DNA from: UBA5793 sp040255465
GTDB taxonomy: Bacteria > Planctomycetota > Phycisphaerae > Phycisphaerales > UBA5793
DNA length: 64,000 nt
Assembly: GCA_040255465.1 (NCBI GenBank)
Contig: JBDZVA010000002.1
Coordinates: 806,001-870,000, forward strand
Direction of reading: 5' to 3'
The position numbers and the translations under genes are program-made. This document shows positions 1 through 9,349 of the stretch, piece by piece; the stretch's first letter is position 1, and each line of letters starts with the position of its first letter. Under the pieces are notes generated by a model that saw only the letters and a program-made list of their open reading frames with translations, was not told the DNA's origin and made no database searches.

Positions 1-496
1 GGTTGCGTCCTGGATTGGTTGGATCACTCGGATAGAGCGTTCGCCATTGCAGATCCACGCGGGCGCCCGCCATGCCGGCAACGAACGTGTAGTCAAACTC
101 CTGATTGGCCAACCGCTTCGCCTTCGGACATTCGACCGCACTCGCCGCATTGCTCACATAGGGATAGATACGCCCGTACGGAAAGACCTTCTCATTGGGT
201 CGATGCCGATTGGCATAGCCGGACCAGTCCAGGTTGTCGCGCGGGCCGTGGTTCGTACAGCCGGGAATCGCGTCGAAGTCGTTGCCGTAGTTCAGAAACG
301 CGAGGGCCAGTTGTCGCTGATTCGAAAGGCAACCGATCTGCTTGGCTCGCTCGCGGGCATGGCTCAAGGCGGGAAGCAGCAGTCCGATGAGCAGCGCGAT
401 GATCGAGATCACCACGAGCAGTTCGATGAGGGTGAAGCCCCGACTGCTGGCGGAATGCCGCCGACTCAAGGGATTCACAATAGCGTGTGCTGACAT
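1..496 (-). CDS. Prepilin-type N-terminal methylation protein (3' end outside window)
   Basis: The reading frame stays open from the ATG at 496 to the window edge, giving 165 codons without a stop; the C-terminus is missing. The N-terminus has a class III signal: a short basic leader, cleavage expected after Gly20 in RGFTLIELLVVISII, Phe at +1 and Glu at +5, followed by one hydrophobic helix. This is the pattern of type IV pilins and type II pseudopilins processed by PilD. The following ARERAKQIGCLSNQRQLA stretch resembles the large planctomycete family of prepilin-like proteins (DUF1559-like and relatives), which exist in many copies per genome with unknown individual roles. A strong Shine-Dalgarno AAGGAGGTT at 502-510 supports the start. 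It lies far from the secretion operon at 35.5-45.9 kb, so it is probably an independent substrate or minor pilin. Confidence 0.85.
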   Translation of the reverse strand, partial: MSAHAIVNPLSRRHSASSRGFTLIELLVVISIIALLIGLLLPALSHARERAKQIGCLSNQRQLALAFLNYGNDFDAIPGCTNHGPRDNLDWSGYANRHRPNEKVFPYGRIYPYVSNAASAVECPKAKRLANQEFDYTFVAGMAGARVDLQWRTLYPSDPTNPGRN

Positions 497-891
497 GGTC
501 AACCTCCTTGAAGCCTCGCGAGCAAGGCGAGGCGGCCGCGAAGCTGGGAGCGTGAACACTATTCTACGCCCGCCGGGGAGGGCCTGTTGCGGCTGTTTGC
601 CGGCTCGCGACGCAGAACAGGGTCGAGTTCCGCCATTATTGCCGTTTGTCGCTCTGCGAGGCACTGCTGATCCGCGCACCGACGGCTTGCGGCGGAGAAG
701 TCGCAGATTCGACGGCCTCTGTTTGGCGAATAATCACCCGTTTCTCGGGAAAGGGGTTGCGTTGAGCCGCAAAATCTGGTCTAATAGAACGTACGCGTGG
801 AGAGTCGATGCTGCAACGCGTGGTCCGCATGCGCTGTATTGCCATCGGTCTCCGTTCGAAACCGATCCCTGTTTCCCGAAGGAGTGTGGAA
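497..891. other. Divergent intergenic region, 395 bp
   Basis: This region separates the divergent prepilin-like gene and the PQQ-propeller gene, so it should carry promoters for both. Short frames crossing it are GC-rich noise without a ribosome-binding site or a recognisable product. I see no hairpin terminator, tRNA or repeat in it, and I could not identify a convincing -35/-10 pair. Confidence 0.5.
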
Positions 892-2568
892 ATGAAACTC
901 AAGAGAACGAATCAGTCCGTCGCGGTTGTGCTTGGCGTGGCCTGCTTTGCAGCCACGGCCGGTGCTCAGATCGACAACAGCGTCTGGCCTCAATTCAGGG
1001 CCAACAACAACAAGACGGGCGCCGTCGAAGCGCCGGGCCCCGCACTCACGCATGCGTGGACGAACACGAACGTGGGCATTCCCGCTCCGGGCGGCATCAG
1101 TGTCGCGGCCAACGGTGACATCTACTTCAAGAGCATGGACGATGACGGCTGCTACATCTTCCGCATCGATCCTTCGGACGGCCACATCATTCAGCAGAGC
1201 GCGAACCTCGGCGGCGCAATCGGAAGTTACTCCGGCGTCGCGGTGGGCGTGAACAACCTGTACACGACCCTATACACGTCCGAAGGCAACACCTCCATCC
1301 TTGTTCTCAACAAGACCACACTCGCCGTCACGGCCACGATCACCAATGCGGCCTTTCTCGGCCTGCGCGGCACGCCGCTGGTGGGCACCGCGCTCAACAA
1401 CGCCGGCCACCGCAATCTGTACGTGGTCGACCGCAACGCCATCAAGCTGCACGCGGTGGACTCGGTGACTGGAACGCTCATGTGGTCGCGCGATCTTCCG
1501 GCGTCGACACCCTTCGGCGGCGTCGGCCCCATGTGGGAAGACGGGAACGGCAAGCAGGTCATCGCCCACTTCGGCAATGCGACCTTCTTCGGCGGCAGTG
1601 CGATTCGCGACAATGGCGACAACACTTCGACTGAACTGTGGAACGCCGGCCCCGACAGTTTCAACTGGTGGGGAAGCGGCGCGATGAGCGCGGACGGCAA
1701 TCGCATCTATGTCACGACGTTCAACGACAATGATGTTCCGCCGCTCTGGGCCATCAACAAGAACGACGGCAGCATCGCGTGGAGCGTGCCGGGGCATCGC
1801 GGTGATCCGAACACCGAAATGAACTTCTTCGGCCGTCCCTCCGTCGTCGGCAATCGCATCTACTGCGGCGGCGCCAACGGCGTCGTGGCGTGCTATCAGG
1901 ACAACGGCACCAGCGCCACGCTGCTCTGGCAGTACCGCGACCTGATGGATGAACACACCGCGATCTCGGCCGTCAAGGCGCCTGACAACAAGACGTACAT
2001 CTACACCATGAAGCAGGGCAACAGCTTCAGCCCTGAGCACGGCCAGCTGATCGTGTTGCGCGACGACGGCAACGCCTACACGTTACTGCTGCAGACCGAC
2101 CTGAACGGAACGATGCTGCGTTCTAACTACTCGCTTAGTTCATGCACCGTGGATGGTGCGGGCGGGTTGTACATCGGTGGCGGCAATCCCGGCGATCCCG
2201 GCGTTGGCCCGGCGGCAATCTACAAGTTTGCGCCTGCGGGTGGCGGCTATCGACTGACGATCACCGGGCCGTGCCCCGGACGAATCGCGATCGGATGGAG
2301 CGGCGCTACGCCTCGTGGTCAGCAGGGCATTCTCTTTGCCCGCGGCACCGGCAACCAGACGATCCCGCCGGGCAATCCCTGCGCCGGAACTCGACTGGGC
2401 CTCAATGCCAACGGTCTGATGCTCGTGACCCCGCCCGGGTTCTTCAGCACCGGCACCAACGGCAGCGGCTCGATCAACGGCCAGGCGCCTCCGGGAGCGT
2501 GCGGCGGCTACCTGCAACTCATTCAGGGCGGGTCCTGCACGTTGAGCAACGTCGCTCGACTGCAGTAA
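892..2568 (+). CDS. Exported PQQ-like beta-propeller protein with shared C-terminal domain
   Basis: A 558-residue exported protein. The start is ATG 892, preceded by AAGGAG at 879-884; it gives a clean Sec signal peptide with probable cleavage after AGA around residue 25. The body resembles PQQ/BamB-type propellers: it opens with a VWPQFRANNNKTGA motif and has blades such as LHAVDSVTGTLMWSRDLP and LWAINKNDGSIAWSVPG. Such propellers usually act as interaction scaffolds or redox-enzyme platforms; no catalytic function can be assigned. Residues 453-558 form a separate module with four conserved cysteines, opening near CPGRIAIGW and ending CTLSNVARLQ at the last residue. The same module ends four other exported proteins in this window. 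A perfect hairpin terminator follows the stop. Confidence 0.85.
   Translation: MKLKRTNQSVAVVLGVACFAATAGAQIDNSVWPQFRANNNKTGAVEAPGPALTHAWTNTNVGIPAPGGISVAANGDIYFKSMDDDGCYIFRIDPSDGHIIQQSANLGGAIGSYSGVAVGVNNLYTTLYTSEGNTSILVLNKTTLAVTATITNAAFLGLRGTPLVGTALNNAGHRNLYVVDRNAIKLHAVDSVTGTLMWSRDLPASTPFGGVGPMWEDGNGKQVIAHFGNATFFGGSAIRDNGDNTSTELWNAGPDSFNWWGSGAMSADGNRIYVTTFNDNDVPPLWAINKNDGSIAWSVPGHRGDPNTEMNFFGRPSVVGNRIYCGGANGVVACYQDNGTSATLLWQYRDLMDEHTAISAVKAPDNKTYIYTMKQGNSFSPEHGQLIVLRDDGNAYTLLLQTDLNGTMLRSNYSLSSCTVDGAGGLYIGGGNPGDPGVGPAAIYKFAPAGGGYRLTITGPCPGRIAIGWSGATPRGQQGILFARGTGNQTIPPGNPCAGTRLGLNANGLMLVTPPGFFSTGTNGSGSINGQAPPGACGGYLQLIQGGSCTLSNVARLQ
2248..2565 (+). other. Shared C-terminal domain, copy 1 (PQQ-propeller protein)
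   Basis: This segment encodes the last 106 residues of the propeller protein. Landmarks in order are CPGRIAIGW, ILFARGTGNQTIP, PCAGTRLGL, a Gly/Ser/Asn-rich loop, GACGGYLQL and the terminal CTLSNVARLQ. Matching landmarks occur at 17665-17970, 27032-27334, 28123-28425 and 29307-29609. That is seen in the sequence; a surface-anchoring or sorting role is inference. Confidence 0.8.
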
Positions 2569-2600
2569 CGCTGACTTGAATCGAGTCGTCCAATGACTGA

Positions 2601-2637
2601 AGGACGGCGGCCGCTCACGGCCGCCGTCCTGCTTTTT
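2601..2637 (+). terminator. Rho-independent terminator after the PQQ-propeller gene
   Basis: A perfect 12-bp stem (AGGACGGCGGCC at 2601-2612 paired with 2619-2630) closes a 6-nt loop. GCTTTTT follows at 2631-2637. It lies 32 bp beyond the stop codon. Confidence 0.9.
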
Positions 2638-2695
2638 CGGGGAAGCGTCCGGGCGGATTCGACGGCCGGTTTGTGATCGCAGTCCGATGAGACGC

Positions 2696-3451
2696 TTACT
2701 TCTCAGCCACTGCAGCGAGCACTTCGCCGACGGCTTCGGGCAGTGGACGCGTCATCAGGTTGAGGCCGCCGTCTGCGTCTACGGTGAGTTCGTAGAGGAC
2801 GCCGCGCTTCATGGGCTTGTATACGGCTTCGCCCTGGGCGACGCGCACGCCGTACTCTGCGGCAAGAGCCGGATCGTTGCACAGATCCCAGAATCGCTCC
2901 CACAACTTTTTCTCAAAGTCGGCTGGGCGCTCTGGGCCGGTGTAGCCGCCGGGGACTTCGCCCGCCACGTCGATGGGAAAGCCCTCGGCGGGTGCGAGCA
3001 TATCGGAATAAACGCGGCGGAGCAGGACGACCGTCTGGCCGCGCATGGGATGGGCGGTGGCGACGGCTTCGTGGTCGAACTTGACGACCAAGCCGTCAAA
3101 GAAGGCGACGTGGCCGGGGATGGTGAAGCAGTGTCGGGCAACGGGCTTTTCATCGGGGCCGAGTTCAACCATGAGAAGCGTGGTCTCGGTGGGCAGGCCC
3201 GCGGGGCCGGTTTTCTGATCGGTCACTACGATCTGGGCAAGTCGCCGGCTGCGGGTAAGGCGGTCGATCATGCCTTCGAGCACCTGCTGACGCCGCGCGG
3301 CCTCGACGAGGGACTGCTCGAGTTCCCGCTCGCGACCCGAAATCACCTGCCGATAGTGCCAATAGGCTCCCCCCAGACCCGACGCGAGCACGAGCAGGGC
3401 CAGGATCAGCAGGGTGAGCGGAAGGCTCGCCAGTGTGGAAAGGCGCGGCAT
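2696..3451 (-). CDS. Single-pass membrane protein with periplasmic coiled-coil segment, unknown function
   Basis: 251 residues from the ATG at 3451. Earlier in-frame starts would overlap the divergent secreted gene, and the codons upstream of 3451 read like noncoding sequence. Residues about 8-32 (LTLLILALLVLASGLGGAYW) form one membrane helix. A heptad-like stretch rich in Glu, Gln and Arg follows, then a soluble domain with motifs FTIPGHVAFFDGLVVKF and PERPADFEKKLWERFWDL. I do not recognise the family; it looks like a conserved planctomycete hypothetical anchored in the inner membrane. It is transcribed divergently from the large secreted protein, with 61 bp between the starts, so the two may share a regulatory region. 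No ribosome-binding site is obvious. Confidence 0.65.
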   Translation of the reverse strand: MPRLSTLASLPLTLLILALLVLASGLGGAYWHYRQVISGRERELEQSLVEAARRQQVLEGMIDRLTRSRRLAQIVVTDQKTGPAGLPTETTLLMVELGPDEKPVARHCFTIPGHVAFFDGLVVKFDHEAVATAHPMRGQTVVLLRRVYSDMLAPAEGFPIDVAGEVPGGYTGPERPADFEKKLWERFWDLCNDPALAAEYGVRVAQGEAVYKPMKRGVLYELTVDADGGLNLMTRPLPEAVGEVLAAVAEK

Positions 3452-3512
3452 CTTGCCCAATCTTATCGGCACAGTTGCAGCCCCGTCCGCAGGCAAGTCG
3501 ATACCTCTTTCA

Positions 3513-6335
3513 ATGTGTGTGCGATTGTCTCGATCCCGATTCGCGGCCCTCTTCGCCAGCGTACTGCTGGGAGTGTTGGCGGGCGTGGGCTGGGCGCAGC
3601 AGCCACGGGTTGAACCGGGTACGCCGCCGCCACAGATTGATCTCATCGGAGACCTGACGTCGCGCGTGGTCCAGGCCTTTGACTTTGACGAACCGAACAA
3701 TGCCGACCCGGTGCCCCTCTACTGGGTCCGTATCGCCGATTCGGGGTATCCGCAATGGAACGATGCGGCGTTCTATCCACAGCGACCCGGAGAGGGTGAA
3801 TCCAACCGCTGCGTTCGCGTGCCGACGATCGGGGGAAATGCCGGCCTTCGGCTGGTAGCTGGCGTGGTGCCGGTGATTCCCGAGGTGGACTACCACCTTC
3901 GCGTCAACGTCCGGACCGAAGGGCTGCGTCGATCGAGGGCCCGAGTGCTCGCCTACTTCGTGGATGAGGATGGGCGTCGCATTGATTCTTCCATGGCGGA
4001 GTCGGCATTGTTCGACACTGCGGGTGCCTGGCGCGACGCGCAGGTGATCCTTCGAGGCATCACGCCCGGAACGGTCCTGCGGAACAGAGATGGCACGCAA
4101 GTCGGACTGCCCGCGTGGATGCAGGTCGAGCTGCTCGTTGAGCAGCGTGCGACATGGAACAGCGATCCCGCGACACGGCCGCGCGTTCTGCTTGAAGACG
4201 TGGTCGGCGCTGCGGCGTACTTCGACAATCTGACGATCTGGCGCGTGCCGCGCATCGAACTGGCCTCCACGGCCTCCAACAATCTGTTTGTTCAGCCGGC
4301 CGTGCCGACGCTGTACATCAGAGCTCAGGACGTCGCATCGGCCACACTGCTCACAACGATTCGCACGTACGACTACCGCGGCGAACTGATCGATGAGCGT
4401 GAACTGCGGATTTCGAATGACTGGCAGCCGGCACTGTATCGTCCTGCGCTGCCTGGTCTGGGCTGGTACCGAGCGATCGCCAACGTCAGCGAGAACGGCA
4501 CGGAGATTTCGCGCACGTGGCTCGACTTTGCATGGATGCCTGACGTCGCCGGCGAGTCCAAGCTGCCGCTGCGCTTTGCGGGTTTTGGCATTGTGGGCGA
4601 TGACCTGCCGCTCGACCAGTGGCCCGCGGTTCCCGATCTTCTTGCAGCACTCGGTTCTGACTCGATCTCCCTGCCGATGTGGGAGACTGACTTTACGCGA
4701 AGCAAGATGCACGCCCACCGATCGGCGGTGAGCCCGATCGTCACGCGTCTCAACGACCAGTCGCGCAGCGTGAGTTTTGTCATCACCGCGCTGCCGGATG
4801 AGCTCGCGGCTCAGGAGCACGTGAACCCGTCACTGATTTACGAGACGTTTGGTCGCGGCACGGACGAGGTGTGGCGCTATCTGGAGGATTTCCTGATCTC
4901 CTTCGGGCAGGTGGTCACCCGCTGGCAGTTCGGCCCGACGGACAGCCTCGGCGCCGGTCGCGTGGACAACAGTCCTGAACGGCTCGACGCGATCTTGCGC
5001 CGCCTGTTTGCACTGGTGCCCGCTCCGCAACTGGTCGTCCCGTGGTCGGCCGAGCAGCAGCAGGCTGCGTCACTCATCAACACAAACGCTGATGCGTCAC
5101 TTGCGGCGCTTCCGTCGGGCGGGGTGCGTTCGATGAGCAATCCGGTCGTCCATTTTGCGACGATCCTGCCCAACGAGGTGCTGCCCGAGACGATCGGATC
5201 CTACCTGGCGCCGTGGACAGAGAACCTGCTGTCGAGCACGGTCGTGATCGAGCGGGCTGACCGGGCGACCTTTGGAGTCGAGCACGAAGTGAATGACCTC
5301 GTGCGGCGGGCCGTGCTCGCCTGGGAGGCGGGCGCGACGTCGATGGCGATCCGCCGCCCTTGGCACGTCGAGGCTCACCAGCCCGACAAACCGATGCCCG
5401 AGGCGATTTTCCCGGTCTGGCGAAACCTCGCGTCCCATCTCAGCGGCCGCCTCGAGCATGCCCGCCTGGATCTTGGCAACGACGTCACCGCTGTCGTCTT
5501 CCGCGACGAGCAGGGCAACGGCACGATTGCCGTCTGGCATGATTCGCCCACGAGCGAAGTGGTTCGTGCATCGATCTTTCTGGGCAACCGTCCGGTGAAG
5601 GTGAGTGACGTTTTCGGCAACGTGGCGCAGGTGCCGGTGACCAACGGCGTGCATGAAATCCGGATCACGCGCGAGCCGCACTTCATTGATGATGCGGTGA
5701 TCAATCTGGCCCTGTTGCGATCGGGCTTCCGCGTAACGCCGCGCTGGATCGAAGGGGCTGCGGCGGTGCACATGCACGAGATGATCCTGACGAATCCGTG
5801 GAAGACGAGCATCGCGGGGACGCTTCGGATCATCGAGCCGGCGGAGTGGGACATTCGTCAGCGTGTGCGTCACTTTTCGATCGGCGCCGGTGAAGAACTG
5901 CGTATGCCGTTGGTCTTCACGTATCCGGCGTATGAGACGGGCGGCCCCAAGCGGATCGTGGTCGACATTGGGTTGCAGAACATCTCGACCAACGCGGTGC
6001 GAATGGAGTCAATTGTCGAACTCGGCTTCCAGAAGGTCGCGCTGGTGCCGCACTACGAGTACGCGCTCAATCCCGAGGGCAAGGAAGAGCTCGTCATTAC
6101 GCTGGAGATTTCCAACAACTCCGACCAGCCGGTCTGGCTCAGCGCCATGGTGCTGGCGGAGGGTTATGGCCGACTCGAACTGGACGTCGCACAACTCCAG
6201 CCCGGTGAGACGACCGTCCGCGTCTTCCGCCTGCCTGATCCGGCAACGAGATTGCTGAACCCCCAAATGCGTGTCGGCTTGCGCGAGCGCGGCGGGCCGG
6301 GGCGATTCAATCTGTTGCTGAATGCAACGCGGTAG
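3513..6335 (+). CDS. Large exported glycosidase-like protein (possible pseudo-enzyme)
   Basis: 940 residues from the ATG at 3513, chosen because it gives a signal peptide (basic n-region, hydrophobic core, GVGWAQ cleavage area near residue 28). The next 250 or so residues look like a carbohydrate-binding beta-sandwich (FDFDEPNNADPVPLYWVRI and later FDNLTIWRVPRIELA, the typical end of such a domain). The middle, with WPAVPDLLAALGSDSISLPMWE, resembles the first strands of a glycosidase-type TIM barrel. The C-terminal third is beta-rich with Ig-like character. I cannot find a confident pair of catalytic carboxylates. Assignment to glycoside metabolism is therefore weak inference; a surface polysaccharide-binding role is equally possible. 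Confidence 0.75.
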   Translation: MCVRLSRSRFAALFASVLLGVLAGVGWAQQPRVEPGTPPPQIDLIGDLTSRVVQAFDFDEPNNADPVPLYWVRIADSGYPQWNDAAFYPQRPGEGESNRCVRVPTIGGNAGLRLVAGVVPVIPEVDYHLRVNVRTEGLRRSRARVLAYFVDEDGRRIDSSMAESALFDTAGAWRDAQVILRGITPGTVLRNRDGTQVGLPAWMQVELLVEQRATWNSDPATRPRVLLEDVVGAAAYFDNLTIWRVPRIELASTASNNLFVQPAVPTLYIRAQDVASATLLTTIRTYDYRGELIDERELRISNDWQPALYRPALPGLGWYRAIANVSENGTEISRTWLDFAWMPDVAGESKLPLRFAGFGIVGDDLPLDQWPAVPDLLAALGSDSISLPMWETDFTRSKMHAHRSAVSPIVTRLNDQSRSVSFVITALPDELAAQEHVNPSLIYETFGRGTDEVWRYLEDFLISFGQVVTRWQFGPTDSLGAGRVDNSPERLDAILRRLFALVPAPQLVVPWSAEQQQAASLINTNADASLAALPSGGVRSMSNPVVHFATILPNEVLPETIGSYLAPWTENLLSSTVVIERADRATFGVEHEVNDLVRRAVLAWEAGATSMAIRRPWHVEAHQPDKPMPEAIFPVWRNLASHLSGRLEHARLDLGNDVTAVVFRDEQGNGTIAVWHDSPTSEVVRASIFLGNRPVKVSDVFGNVAQVPVTNGVHEIRITREPHFIDDAVINLALLRSGFRVTPRWIEGAAAVHMHEMILTNPWKTSIAGTLRIIEPAEWDIRQRVRHFSIGAGEELRMPLVFTYPAYETGGPKRIVVDIGLQNISTNAVRMESIVELGFQKVALVPHYEYALNPEGKEELVITLEISNNSDQPVWLSAMVLAEGYGRLELDVAQLQPGETTVRVFRLPDPATRLLNPQMRVGLRERGGPGRFNLLLNATR

Positions 6336-6377
6336 GCACGCGAGACTGGATGAACTCGCACCACGCAGCAGGGTGGA

Positions 6378-7262
6378 TCAAGACGTCACGGCAATCAACT
6401 CGCGCAAGTAATCGCGAATCCCATCGTGGCCGCGATCGAGGTTCACACCGAGCGACCGCACCGCGTCTTTCGTGAACGTGTTCTTCGGTTCACTCGGGCT
6501 GGACGTATCGACTTCGACCTTCACGCCGAGCAAATCGGCGGCCATCATCGCCCAGTCGGCCCAGCGGGCATAGCAATCGACGAGGTTGTACGCCTTGCCC
6601 GCTGCATCGGGGTTGCCCACGCACGCGACCGTTGCGGCGGCGACATCATCGACGTGGACGAACTTCCCGCCGCCGGTTTTGTCGACCGAGTCACCCTTGC
6701 GCAATCTGCGGAGCATGCCAATGCCGTAGGTGCGTTCGAGGTTGGGATCGAGGCCGTAGACGCCGCATGGGCGGATGGCGGAGGTGTGCTGTCCCTGGCT
6801 GAAGTGGGCGGTCCAGAGGTGCGGCTCCACGGCGGCCTTGTAGGCGCCGTACCACGACGCCGGGCGCAGGGGATGATCTTCATCAATCACGCCGCCCCAG
6901 CGCGGCCGCATGTCGTGGTGCACGGCGATCGTGCTGATGAAAATGAACTGCCGCGGATTGCTCGCCTGGAGGAAGCGAATCGAGCCAAGCAGGTTGCGCT
7001 TGAGATGGGATTCGATGTCGTTGCTTTTCAGAGGCGACCAGTCGACGCCGCAGTGGATGACGCAGTCGCAGCCCTCGATGAGTTCGGGCCAGACCGACTC
7101 ATCTGCGAGATCGCCGACCACGAAGCGATTGACCATTGGTTCGATGTGATCGCGCTTGCTTGTGGAGCGGACGAGGGCCGTCGTGGTGTGGCCCTGTCGC
7201 TTGAGATCGCGAGCGATGGCGGCGCCGATGAATCCCGAAGCACCGGTGAGTGCGACGTGCAT
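6378..7262 (-). CDS. NAD(P)-dependent epimerase/dehydratase, extended SDR family
   Basis: A 294-residue Rossmann-fold oxidoreductase. The N-terminus carries the dinucleotide-binding motif GASGFIG directly after the first strand (MHVALT), and the active site has the YGAYK form of YxxxK with upstream Ser/Thr in FISTIAVH. Extended SDR enzymes act on nucleotide sugars or steroid-like substrates; the substrate here is unknown. The ATG at 7262 is preferred over 7271 because GAGAGG lies nine bases before 7262 but directly abuts the earlier codon. The gene follows the AI-2E family permease gene by 72 bp on the same strand and may be cotranscribed with it. Confidence 0.88.
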   Translation of the reverse strand: MHVALTGASGFIGAAIARDLKRQGHTTTALVRSTSKRDHIEPMVNRFVVGDLADESVWPELIEGCDCVIHCGVDWSPLKSNDIESHLKRNLLGSIRFLQASNPRQFIFISTIAVHHDMRPRWGGVIDEDHPLRPASWYGAYKAAVEPHLWTAHFSQGQHTSAIRPCGVYGLDPNLERTYGIGMLRRLRKGDSVDKTGGGKFVHVDDVAAATVACVGNPDAAGKAYNLVDCYARWADWAMMAADLLGVKVEVDTSSPSEPKNTFTKDAVRSLGVNLDRGHDGIRDYLRELIAVTS

Positions 7263-7334
7263 GAAGAACATCCTCTCTGTGCCGCTGCCGATGAGCGACG
7301 GTCTGCGTCTGAGGTCGAATGGTGGCAACGGATT

Positions 7335-8672
7335 CTAATCGCCGCTGATGGGCAGCATGTCTGCGGCTTCGCCTCGGCCGTATTTCTTGACGCGGGGCAG
7401 AAGCAGGTCCATGACGAGGATCTTGATGCAGGCGGCTGCGGGGATGGCCAGGAGCATGCCGTAGACGCCTCCGACGGCTCCGCCGGCGAGGACGGCGACG
7501 AGGATGGAGACGGGGCCGAGGTTGGTCGCCTTGCCGGCAATCATCGGCGTGAGGCCGTAGCCTTCCAGCAGCTGCACAATGGTGAAGACGATGGTGGGCC
7601 AGAGGATGATCCCCCACCACGCCATGCGGGCATCGGGCGGCAGATCGCCTTGCCCGAGCCACAGCAAGCCGATCGCCAGCGGCAGGCCGACGCCACCCAG
7701 GTAGGGCACGATGCTGAAGACGCCCGTCAGAATCCCGAGCAGGAGCCAGTAGGGCACGCCGCACATCCACCAGCCCACCGCGAAGAGCACGCCCATGATG
7801 GCGCAGATGACAATGCGGCCGCGGACGAAGCCACTGACGGCAGCGTCCATTTTCTTGAGCATGTCGTAGACGCCCTTGGAGTGCTGCACCGGGAACACTT
7901 CGACGACCATGTCGCGCAGGTGCGGCCAACCGGTCGAGAAGGCGAAGAAGTAGAACGGGATCAGGAAGAGGGTGAAGGCGATGTACACCGTCGAACTGAC
8001 AAACTGCAGGATGACGCTGAGGGCATCTCCCGTGGTGCGGACGGTGGCCTGGAAGATCGTGCCGAGATTCGCCCTGAGCCACGATCGGATTTCGCCGGCA
8101 ATCTCGGTGGCGTCAACAGCGCCGGCGGAATCGATCTTGTGATCGTCTGGTTTGTTGCTCGGGGCGGCGCCATCGTCGGCTGGCGTGGCTGGTTCGCCGG
8201 TCGTGGCCGGGTCTGAGGCGGTTTCATCACCGATGAGACTGTGCAGTCCCTGGAGGAGGGATTCGCCGATCGGCGCCGGGAGGTGTTCGTCGATCAGTTG
8301 GATCGCTCCGCCGGCCCGCTCGGGGAGCGAGCGGACCAGATCGACGGTCTGAACCAGCGAGAGCGCGACGCCCAACACCGCCACGGCGAAGAGCAAACCC
8401 ACCGCTGCCACGAGGCTGCCGGCCACCGTGGTGCGGGAGATGTTGTACTTGCGCGTTGCCCAGACGACGACCGGTTCAAAGAGATACGCCAGGGCGAGCG
8501 CGATCAGCAGTGGCACCGTGACACTGCGGAGCCAGTAACCGCAGAGCACGAGAAAGACCACGGCCGCGAGGACCGCGACGTCGCGCACGGCCTGGATCTG
8601 CCAGAGATGCAGGCGGCGCAGATCGTCCGGCCGCAGTTCCGAGTTGGATTCGCCGCCGCTTTTCTTGCTCAT
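7335..8672 (-). CDS. AI-2E family transporter (UPF0118/PerM-like permease)
   Basis: A 445-residue inner-membrane protein with about eight hydrophobic helices. The conserved C-terminal half includes FSIVPYLGGVGLPLAIG and LEGYGLTPMIAGKATNLGP, typical of the AI-2E exporter/PerM family. Members export autoinducer-2 or act as Na+/H+ antiporters; the name alone does not fix the substrate. A hydrophilic Ala/Pro/Asp-rich insertion (ETASDPATTGEPATPADD) sits in the long loop between the first and second helix pairs and makes this copy longer than the usual 350 or so residues. The start MSKKSGGE at 8672 is preferred to the longer frame because the extra residues are arginine-rich and lack family similarity. 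Confidence 0.88.
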   Translation of the reverse strand: MSKKSGGESNSELRPDDLRRLHLWQIQAVRDVAVLAAVVFLVLCGYWLRSVTVPLLIALALAYLFEPVVVWATRKYNISRTTVAGSLVAAVGLLFAVAVLGVALSLVQTVDLVRSLPERAGGAIQLIDEHLPAPIGESLLQGLHSLIGDETASDPATTGEPATPADDGAAPSNKPDDHKIDSAGAVDATEIAGEIRSWLRANLGTIFQATVRTTGDALSVILQFVSSTVYIAFTLFLIPFYFFAFSTGWPHLRDMVVEVFPVQHSKGVYDMLKKMDAAVSGFVRGRIVICAIMGVLFAVGWWMCGVPYWLLLGILTGVFSIVPYLGGVGLPLAIGLLWLGQGDLPPDARMAWWGIILWPTIVFTIVQLLEGYGLTPMIAGKATNLGPVSILVAVLAGGAVGGVYGMLLAIPAAACIKILVMDLLLPRVKKYGRGEAADMLPISGD

Positions 8673-8764
8673 GGCCAGTGCAGGATACCGAGCCGACCGG
8701 CGGCGACAAGTCCGCAGCGGTTCTGTTGCGGACAAGCCAGAGGGCTGAGATGGGAGCGGATCGC

Positions 8765-9172
8765 TCAGTTGCGCATGAGCGAATCGAGAATCTGCTGCTG
8801 ATCGAAGGCTTCATCGAAGGAGTAGACGGCGGCAAAGTCTTCGATGCGATCTTCATCGCTGCAGGAGAGTTGGCCCGTTTCGATCAGGTTGTAGACGATG
8901 CGGCCAAAGTCGTCGGTTCGATGAATGTTCCAGTGGTTGAGTACGGAGCGAGCGAGCAGGCCGTACTTGGTGATGGCGTAGTCGCGCAGGCCGTGGCAGA
9001 GTTGCTGTCCGCTGATGTGCCGTTTCCCAGGATCGACCTTCTCGGGATCGCCGTGCACTTTGCCAACGGTGAAGCCCAGTGCCTCTTGAACGAAGACGTA
9101 GGCGCCGCGCGGATACGGATTGATCACCGGCATGGGCGTGGTCTGTTCCAGTTGCTGCTGTTCCTGCGTCAC
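8765..9172 (-). CDS. Minf_1886 family conserved protein
   Basis: A 135-residue soluble protein. The block GKRHISGQQLCHGLRDYAI, then TDDFGRIVYNLIETGQLS and DRIEDFAAVYSFDEAFD, matches what I recall of the short Minf_1886 family found mainly in Planctomycetes and Verrucomicrobia, whose function is unknown. The likely start is GTG at 9172, with GGAG seven bases upstream; an internal ATG at 9133 lacks a ribosome-binding site. It is a useful taxonomic marker for this window. It is divergent from the chromate transporter gene and sits 92 bp upstream of the AI-2E permease gene on the same strand. Confidence 0.85.
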   Translation of the reverse strand: MTQEQQQLEQTTPMPVINPYPRGAYVFVQEALGFTVGKVHGDPEKVDPGKRHISGQQLCHGLRDYAITKYGLLARSVLNHWNIHRTDDFGRIVYNLIETGQLSCSDEDRIEDFAAVYSFDEAFDQQQILDSLMRN

Positions 9173-9349
9173 GTGACTGCTCCAACGAATCTCAGGCTCG
9201 TCTGCGCGAGCCCGACGTCGCGATTATAGTCGCGTTCCATCGGGCGATGCCGCCCCCGGGCGAATCCTCTCGGTGGCTACAATCGGGCCACCAGCAAATC
9301 CCCGCGCCCGACGCCGCCGGTTTCGCCCGACGGGATCAAAGCGACCAGG

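Noticed and set aside
6426..8216. Plus-strand frame of 596 codons antisense to the SDR and AI-2E permease genes
   Set aside because: It runs antisense through two clear genes, has no ribosome-binding site and its translation is compositionally skewed; it reflects high-GC codon bias on the opposite strand.
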